Position numbers and translations under genes: made by a program | Notes under the pieces: model-generated | Databases searched by the model: none | The model's input: the letters and a program-made list of their open reading frames with translations, nothing else | Told to the model about the DNA's origin: nothing | In this document: positions 7,277 through 11,662 of the stretch, one piece after another | Numbering within the stretch: position 1 is the first letter of the stretch | Layout: every line of letters starts with the position of its first letter | Assembly (NCBI GenBank): GCA_046052275.1 | Contig: JBJOMQ010000066.1 | Location: forward strand, 1-11,662 | Direction: 5' to 3' | Source of the DNA: UBA668 sp046052275 | GTDB taxonomy: Bacteria > Actinomycetota > Acidimicrobiia > Acidimicrobiales > Ilumatobacteraceae | Length of the DNA stretch: 11,662 nt

Positions 7277-7915
7277 TCAGTCGCAGCAGCGGTCGGCGGC
7301 GGCCCGTGCCAGCCGTGTCGCCGTCGCGCGATCCGGCGCCTCGAGCGCGAACCAGCCGTCGTCGACCTTCACCAGCACGGTGTAGCGGCTGTCGCCCTCG
7401 ACGAGCGCTCCGCCCTTGGCCTCGATGCCGATGCCCGACAGCATCTCGAGGTCGGGCGACTCGTAGTCGAACACCCCAATCACCCGCACGAGCGCGGTGT
7501 AACGCACCGGATCGGACACTTGGAATGCGCAAGCATCGCCCGACACTGCGACCGTCGTGACGGGGCCGTCGTCGGCCGGATCAACGGTCACCACTGCCGT
7601 CACACCGGCGCCGAGATCGTCGTCGGGCACGGTGGGATCCGTTGCCGCCGGTGGGACGAGCGTGGCGGCACCGCGGAGATCGGCATCCGAGAGCGCACTG
7701 CACGGATTCCCGCCGAACAGCGTGTCGGGCGGCACGGTGCCGGTGTCGACCACGTCGGTGCCGGTCACCACCGGCAGCAGTGTCGGCGGGGTGGGCGGAG
7801 TGGGCAGTGCACCCACCGTGCCCGGCGGCAGCGACTCGGGATCGCTCCCGGAGCATCCGGCCAACATCACCAGGGCCACGAGTGCCACAGCTGCAGCGAC
7901 GACGCGGCGGTTCAT
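7277..7915 (-). CDS. Putative lipoprotein, DUF3558-like
   Basis: This is a 212-residue exported protein with a type II signal peptide: basic MNRR, a hydrophobic stretch (5-19) and the lipobox LAGC with C21 as the expected lipidated residue. A Pro/Thr/Gly-rich linker follows (about 24-66), as in proteins tethered to the outer face of the membrane. The globular part (about 67-212) starts NPCSALSDADL and later has DACAFQV. This Cys spacing resembles the DUF3558 domain of actinobacterial lipoproteins, recognised from memory and not by search. Cysteines at 72, 129, 210 and 211 could form disulfides. The ATG lies 3 bases after the mutase stop with no Shine-Dalgarno sequence, so it should depend on read-through from that gene. 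Its function is unknown; the tie to the mutase may be only transcriptional. Confidence 0.82.
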   Translation of the reverse strand: MNRRVVAAAVALVALVMLAGCSGSDPESLPPGTVGALPTPPTPPTLLPVVTGTDVVDTGTVPPDTLFGGNPCSALSDADLRGAATLVPPAATDPTVPDDDLGAGVTAVVTVDPADDGPVTTVAVSGDACAFQVSDPVRYTALVRVIGVFDYESPDLEMLSGIGIEAKGGALVEGDSRYTVLVKVDDGWFALEAPDRATATRLARAAADRCCD

Positions 7916-7918
7916 GGG

Positions 7919-9505
7919 TCAGCGCGGCTGGTGCACGCCGAAGACGTCGCGCAGAGCGTCGCTCACCTCGCCGAGCGTCGCCCCGGCGCGCAGGGCGTCC
8001 TTCATCGGGTACAGGACGTTCTGCGTGCCGCGTGCCGCAGTGCGCACGTCGTCGAGCCGCGCTGCCAGCAGCGCAGTGTCGCGTGCCGACTTGTAGGCAG
8101 CGAGCCGCTGCTTCTGGCCGACCTCGAGCGACGGATCGATCGGGAAGACCTCGGGTTCGGACTCACTATCGACGGTGAACCGGTTCAGGCCCACGATCAC
8201 CCGCTCGTCATCGTCGATGCTCTTCGTGTAGGAGTAGGCGGCGTCCATGATCTCGTCCTGCTGGAAGCCTGCCTCGATCGCCTCGACTGCACCGCCCATC
8301 GCATCGATGCGCTCGATGTACTCCCAGGCCAGCCGCTCGACCTCGTCGGTGAGCGCCTCGACGAAGTAACTGCCGGCCAGCGGATCGGGCGTGTCGGCGA
8401 CGCCGCTCTCGTAGCCCACGATCTGCTGCGTGCGCAGGGCGATGCGCGCCGCCCGCTCGGTGGGAAGGCTGAGCGCCTCGTCGTAGCCGTTGGTGTGCAG
8501 GCTCTGCGTGCCACCCATCACCGCCGCCATGGTCTGCACGGCGACGCGCACGATGTTGTTCTCGGGCTGCTGCGCGGTGAGCGTGCTGCCGCCCGTCTGG
8601 GTGTGGAACCGCAGCAGCTTGCTCGCCTCTTTCTTGGCGCCGAACCGCTCGGTCATGAGCCGATGCCAGATGCGACGCGAGGCGCGGAACTTGGCGACCT
8701 CTTCGAAGAAGTTGTTGTGCGCGTTCCAGAAGAAGCTGAGCCGTGGCGCGAATGCATCGACATCGAGCCCGGCGGCGATAGCCGCCTCGACGTAGGCGAT
8801 GCCGTTGGCGATGGTGAAGGCGATCTCCTGCACCGCCGTGCTGCCGGCCTCGCGGATGTGGTAGCCGCTGATGCTGATCGTGTTCCACTTCGGCACGTGC
8901 TGTGCGCAGTACTCGAAGATGTTGGTGATGATCCGCATGCTGGGCTTGGGCGGATACACATACGTGCCGCGGGCGATGTATTCCTTCAGCAGGTCGTTCT
9001 GGATCGTGCCGCTGATCGCCGATGCCGGCACGCCCTGCTCCTCGGCCACGAGCTCGTACATCAGCAGCAGGATCGCCGCCGTCGAGTTGATGGTCATCGA
9101 GGTGCTCACGCGGTCGAGCGGCAGACCATGCAGCAGCGTCCGCATGTCGTCGAGTGAGTCGATCGCCACGCCCACCTTGCCCACCTCGCCCTCGGCGCGG
9201 GGATGGTCGCTGTCGTAGCCCATCTGGGTGGGCAGGTCGAATGCACAGCTGAGTCCGGTCTGGCCTGCGTCGAGCAGGAACCGGAACCGCTCGTTGGTGG
9301 AGGCCGCCGTGCCGAAGCCGGCGTACTGGCGCATCGTCCAGAGCTTGCCGCGGTACATCGTCGGGTAGACGCCGCGGGTGTAGGGCGCAGAGCCCGGCAC
9401 GCCGAGCTGGGCCTCGGCATCCCATCCGGCGAGATCGGCTGCCGTGTAGAGCGGCCGCACCACGATGCCGCTGTCGGTACGAATCTCGTCGCCCTGCTCG
9501 GTCAT
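7919..9505 (-). CDS. Methylmalonyl-CoA mutase, catalytic (large) subunit of the split type
   Basis: This enzyme carries out the adenosylcobalamin-dependent rearrangement of methylmalonyl-CoA and succinyl-CoA, joining propionyl-CoA breakdown to the TCA cycle. The 528 residues form the TIM-barrel catalytic domain only; the C-terminal B12-binding domain of full-length mutases (DxHxxG) is absent, so a separate small subunit is needed. Motifs include MRQYAGFGTA, SCAFDLPTQMGYDSDHP, GTIQNDLLKEYIARGTYVYPP, ISISGYHIREAG and TQSLHTNGYDEALSLP. Y61, R179 and H216 match Y89, R207 and H244 of the Propionibacterium enzyme, all at a constant offset of 28. Isobutyryl- and 2-hydroxyisobutyryl-CoA mutases have a Gln at the Arg position, so a dicarboxylic acyl-CoA is favoured; ethylmalonyl-CoA remains possible. 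The ATG at 9505 overlaps the preceding stop (ATGA) and was chosen over GTG at 9553. Confidence 0.93.
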   Translation of the reverse strand: MTEQGDEIRTDSGIVVRPLYTAADLAGWDAEAQLGVPGSAPYTRGVYPTMYRGKLWTMRQYAGFGTAASTNERFRFLLDAGQTGLSCAFDLPTQMGYDSDHPRAEGEVGKVGVAIDSLDDMRTLLHGLPLDRVSTSMTINSTAAILLLMYELVAEEQGVPASAISGTIQNDLLKEYIARGTYVYPPKPSMRIITNIFEYCAQHVPKWNTISISGYHIREAGSTAVQEIAFTIANGIAYVEAAIAAGLDVDAFAPRLSFFWNAHNNFFEEVAKFRASRRIWHRLMTERFGAKKEASKLLRFHTQTGGSTLTAQQPENNIVRVAVQTMAAVMGGTQSLHTNGYDEALSLPTERAARIALRTQQIVGYESGVADTPDPLAGSYFVEALTDEVERLAWEYIERIDAMGGAVEAIEAGFQQDEIMDAAYSYTKSIDDDERVIVGLNRFTVDSESEPEVFPIDPSLEVGQKQRLAAYKSARDTALLAARLDDVRTAARGTQNVLYPMKDALRAGATLGEVSDALRDVFGVHQPR

Positions 9506-9930
9506 GTGCCTGAGCGTACGTCGGCAGCGACGAGAGCGATCTCCATCTGCCACTCGGGGCGGGCGAGCGCCGGAACGGTGACGAGCGTGCTGGCGGCACG
9601 ATGTCCACCCAGCGCACGGTCGCGGGCCGCCATCACGGCCGGCAGGTCGGCCATGCGATCGACCACCACATAGGTGGTGACGCTCACCACGTCGGACGGC
9701 GCCATGCCTGCCTCAGCGAGCAGCGTCAGCAGGTTGGCCCACACCACCTCGGCCTGGGCGGCGATGGTGGCGGGAACCGAGCCATCGGCTGCGATCGGCA
9801 CTACACCGCTGGTGTGCAGCCACCGCATCGGCGCACCCGGCACCGACTCGGTGAGCACGGCATGGGCATAGTTGGCGGCGGGCGGCGCCATCGACGCCGG
9901 GGAGAGCGCTCGGTTCACGGCATCCAGCAT
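9502..9930 (-). CDS. RidA family protein (YjgF/YER057c/UK114)
   Basis: This is a small cytoplasmic protein (142 residues) of the Rid family; members form trimers, and RidA hydrolyses reactive enamines and imines to ammonia and keto acids. Family features are NRALSPASMAPPAANYAHAV at the N-terminus, the central VVWANLLTLLAEAGM-PSDVVSVTTYVV, and the C-terminal strand RPEWQMEIALVA. The position of the catalytic Arg of RidA (the R of PARS) is occupied by Ser (S114), with the nearest Arg three residues earlier (R111), and the following acidic residue of RidA aligns with Ala. It is therefore more like the non-canonical Rid subfamilies, and imine hydrolysis should not be assumed. Its TGA overlaps the mutase ATG, which implies coupling. 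The first ATG is kept because the family N-terminus begins before M14. There is no clear Shine-Dalgarno sequence. Confidence 0.88.
   Translation of the reverse strand: MLDAVNRALSPASMAPPAANYAHAVLTESVPGAPMRWLHTSGVVPIAADGSVPATIAAQAEVVWANLLTLLAEAGMAPSDVVSVTTYVVVDRMADLPAVMAARDRALGGHRAASTLVTVPALARPEWQMEIALVAADVRSGT
9513..9518 (-). promoter_or_regulatory. Putative internal -10 element before the methylmalonyl-CoA mutase gene
   Basis: TACGCT on the minus strand ends 7 bases before the mutase ATG at 9505, inside the last codons of the RidA-family gene. If active it would give a leaderless mutase mRNA in addition to translation coupled through the ATGA overlap. No Shine-Dalgarno sequence is visible and no -35 box was recognised. 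Confidence 0.35.
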
Positions 9931-9941
9931 GGCACCGTGCC
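9931..9941. repeat. Short inverted repeat in the RidA/aldolase divergent gap
   Basis: GGCAC-C-GTGCC is an 11-base dyad with 5-base arms. It directly abuts the RidA start codon and stops 3 bases before the putative aldolase -10 element, a position suited to an operator, though an arm length of 5 can arise by chance in G+C-rich DNA. Confidence 0.3.
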
Positions 9942-9944
9942 GCG

Positions 9945-9950
9945 TAGGCT
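9945..9950 (+). promoter_or_regulatory. Putative -10 element of the class II aldolase gene (leaderless)
   Basis: TAGGCT ends 6 bases before ATG 9957 (spacer TCGGCC) in a 26-base divergent gap with no Shine-Dalgarno sequence. Geometry matches that upstream of tag. No clear -35 box. Confidence 0.5.
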
Positions 9951-9956
9951 TCGGCC

Positions 9957-10772
9957 ATGAGCGCCACCGAGTCAGCAGTCCGCTCGATCGACGGGGTCGA
10001 CCTCACCCCGAAGCCCGTGCACATCCCCCGCCCGCCTGACTTCGACTCGGTCGACGACGAGCGCCTGCACCGCAAGCAGAAGCTCGCCGGCGCGCTGCGC
10101 ATCTTCGGACGTGTCGGCTTCGGCGAGGGCGTCGCCGGCCACATCACTGTGCGCGACCCCGAGTTCCCCGACCTGTTCTGGGTGAACCCGTTCGCCGTCA
10201 GCTTCCGGCACATGCGCGTCAGCGACCTCATCCTCGTCGACCACGAGGGCAACGTCGTCTACGGCTCGCGCCCGGTCAACCGAGCCGCGTTCGTCATCCA
10301 CTCGGCGCTGCACCAGGCCCGGCCCGACATCGTCGCCGCAGCGCACAGCCACAGCGTGCACGGGAAGGCGTTCAGCTCGCTCGGCATCCCGCTCGACCCC
10401 ATCACGCAGGACTCGTGCGTCTTCTACGAGGATCACACTGTCATCACGGCCATCGGCGGCAAGGTGGTGTTCGACATCGACGACGGCAAGCACCTGGCCA
10501 CGCACTTCCCCACGGGCAAGGCGGCCATCCACCAGAACCACGGACTGTTCACCGTCGGCGAGTCGGTCGACGAGGCGGCGTTCTGGTTCCTCAGCATGGA
10601 CCGCAGCTGCCAGGCGCAGCTGCTGGCGATGGCAGCGGGCACGCCCAAGCGGATCGCCCACGAGGATGCGGTGTACACGCGCGACAACACGGCCTCGCAC
10701 TTCGCCGGCTGGCTGAGCTTCCAGCCGCTCTGGCAGGAGATCTGCCGCACCGATCCCGACCTGTTCGACTGA
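9957..10772 (+). CDS. Class II aldolase/adducin family protein
   Basis: This 271-residue protein has the class II aldolase/adducin head fold. An N-terminal extension (1-35) precedes ERLHRKQKLAGALRIFGRVG. GEGVAGHITVRDPE and FWVNPFAVSF follow, then the metal-site segment AAAHSHSVHGKAF with H130 and H132, and IHQNHGLFTVG with the third His H195. These correspond to the zinc ligands H92, H94 and H155 of fuculose-phosphate aldolase. The acid/base Glu of FucA (E73) aligns with A111 in NRAAFVIH, so a canonical retro-aldol reaction is doubtful. Proteins of this layout include CloR/NovR, aldolase-like non-heme iron oxygenases of aminocoumarin synthesis, so oxidative or decarboxylating chemistry is an alternative. 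The ATG has TAGGCT 6 bases upstream and no Shine-Dalgarno sequence. It is followed 8 bases later by a transporter gene. Confidence 0.88.
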   Translation: MSATESAVRSIDGVDLTPKPVHIPRPPDFDSVDDERLHRKQKLAGALRIFGRVGFGEGVAGHITVRDPEFPDLFWVNPFAVSFRHMRVSDLILVDHEGNVVYGSRPVNRAAFVIHSALHQARPDIVAAAHSHSVHGKAFSSLGIPLDPITQDSCVFYEDHTVITAIGGKVVFDIDDGKHLATHFPTGKAAIHQNHGLFTVGESVDEAAFWFLSMDRSCQAQLLAMAAGTPKRIAHEDAVYTRDNTASHFAGWLSFQPLWQEICRTDPDLFD

Positions 10773-10780
10773 GCGCGTCC

Positions 10781-11638
10781 GTGAAGGCCCTGCCGGTGCC
10801 GCCCGAGGTGCTGTTCGTCGTCTCGGGTGTGTCGCAGTACACGGGTGCGTCGATCGCCGTCAACCTGTTCGAGGAACTGCCGCCCACCACCGTCACCCTG
10901 TTCCGCGTGCTGTTCGGCGCGCTGCCGATCCTTGCGTTCTCGACTCGCGGTCGCCGACCGTGGACACGTGCCGAGCTGAAGGCGGCTGCCGTCTTCGGCC
11001 TCGCCACTGCGGCGATGAACCTGTTCTTCTACCTCGCCATCGACCGCCTGCCCCTCGGCAAGAGCGTGGTGATCGAGTTCCTCGGCCCGATCGCCGTGGC
11101 TGCCGTGTTCACTCGCACCCGTCGCAACACCATTGCGCTGGCTTTGGCTGCTGTGGGCGTCGCGATTCTCTCGGGTGTCGAGATCGGCGGCGATGCGCTC
11201 GGCGTGCTGTACATCTTCGGCGCTGCGGCGATGTGGGCGACGTACATCGTGCTCGGCCGGCGTGTGGCCGCCCTCGAACGCGGGCTCGACGGCCTCGGTG
11301 TCGGCCTGCTGATCGGCGCTGCGGCACTGGTGCCGTTCGGTGCCGGCAGTGCCGGCGAGGTGCTGGGCTCTCCCCGCCTGCTGGTGCTGTGCTTCCTGGT
11401 GGGGGTGTTCTCGTCGGCGGTGGGCTACTCGATCGACCAGATCGTGCTGCGACGCATTCCGGTGCGGCGCTTCAGCCTGCTGCTGGCCCTGCTGCCTGTG
11501 ACGGCGATGATCGTCGGACTCGTCGCGCTCAGCCAAGTGCCCACATGGGCCGACCTCGGCGGTGCGGCACTGGTGATCGGCGGCGTGCTGATGCAAGAGC
11601 GCGAGGTGATCGCGCGGGCCGAAGCGTTGCCCGAGTAG
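10781..11638 (+). CDS. EamA (DMT superfamily) transporter, RhtA-like
   Basis: This is an integral membrane protein of 285 residues with about ten hydrophobic helices (roughly 9-28, 36-54, 67-87, 93-111, 117-133, 139-159, 170-189, 199-219, 229-250, 255-271), the two-fold EamA repeat of the drug/metabolite transporter superfamily. The first half carries MNLFFYLAIDRLPLG and VVIEFLGPIAVA, a pattern typical of the RhtA (threonine/homoserine exporter) branch, so export of an amino acid or related small metabolite is likely but unproved. The frame is open further upstream, but that part lies out of frame within the aldolase gene. GTG at 10781, 8 bases after the aldolase stop, gives the expected short N-terminus; no strong Shine-Dalgarno sequence is visible. 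Co-transcription with the aldolase homologue suggests it may handle that enzyme's product or substrate. Confidence 0.88.
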   Translation: MKALPVPPEVLFVVSGVSQYTGASIAVNLFEELPPTTVTLFRVLFGALPILAFSTRGRRPWTRAELKAAAVFGLATAAMNLFFYLAIDRLPLGKSVVIEFLGPIAVAAVFTRTRRNTIALALAAVGVAILSGVEIGGDALGVLYIFGAAAMWATYIVLGRRVAALERGLDGLGVGLLIGAAALVPFGAGSAGEVLGSPRLLVLCFLVGVFSSAVGYSIDQIVLRRIPVRRFSLLLALLPVTAMIVGLVALSQVPTWADLGGAALVIGGVLMQEREVIARAEALPE

Positions 11639-11662
11639 TCAGGCGGCCACGCCCACGTCGCC

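Noticed and set aside
7520..9157. Long open frame on the plus strand (545 codons) antisense to the mutase and lipoprotein genes
   Set aside because: The opposite strand has complete mutase motifs. The plus frame has low-complexity composition without motifs and spans two real genes.
9506..9553. Earlier GTG start (9553) for the mutase
   Set aside because: It would add 16 Arg-rich residues and overlap the RidA-family gene by 52 bases; ATG 9505 gives the ATGA overlap and a normal N-terminus.
10415..10780. Upstream extension of the EamA transporter frame
   Set aside because: It lies out of frame within the aldolase gene and is basic and hydrophilic; the transporter fold begins directly after GTG 10781.
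11639..11662. Possible end of a convergent minus-strand gene (TCA at 11639-11641, then seven open codons)
   Set aside because: Seven codons to the window edge give no family signal, so the stretch cannot be called a gene.

Overview
This window reads as chromosomal DNA from a high-G+C actinobacterium (G+C clearly above 60% by eye). The main taxonomic evidence is the DapD, which is the long actinobacterial type seen in Mycobacterium rather than the enterobacterial type. The split methylmalonyl-CoA mutase, short lipoprotein and very tight gene packing would fit Acidimicrobiia (Ilumatobacter-like), but that is an inference from general resemblance. The window holds eleven protein-coding genes, the first truncated by the window edge. 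I see no tRNA, rRNA, CRISPR array, insertion sequence or phage gene. No gene-free stretch exceeds about 80 bases.

Layout from left to right. (1) Plus strand, 2-1044: the last 38 codons of lysyl-tRNA synthetase (lysS), overlapping by 4 bases the start of dapD (diaminopimelate/lysine biosynthesis). (2) Minus strand, 4079 down to 1019: tag (3-methyladenine DNA glycosylase I) followed 16 bases later by an MgtA-type P3B Mg2+-transporting ATPase, whose 3' end overlaps the 3' end of dapD by 26 bases. (3) Plus strand, 4158-7261: an acyl-CoA synthetase, an alpha/beta hydrolase and a YdjA-like nitroreductase, each 4 bases after the previous stop, which looks like one operon. (4) Minus strand, 9930 down to 7277: a RidA-family protein, the catalytic (large) subunit of a split methylmalonyl-CoA mutase (4-base overlap), and a lipoprotein (3-base gap). 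(5) Plus strand, 9957-11638: a class II aldolase/adducin-family protein and, 8 bases later, an RhtA-like EamA transporter.

The genes serve ordinary metabolism: lysine supply and charging, base-excision repair, magnesium transport, acyl-CoA activation and methylmalonyl-CoA rearrangement. I see no defence system, biosynthetic cluster or mobile element, and no convincing new multi-gene system. The points most worth checking are: a recurrent TANNNT motif 6 or 7 bases upstream of four start codons (a signature of leaderless transcripts); a split mutase with no B12-binding partner nearby but with the methylmalonyl-specific active-site residues intact; a class II aldolase homologue that lacks the catalytic Glu; a Rid protein lacking the usual Arg; and a nested dyad at the tag/mgtA junction.
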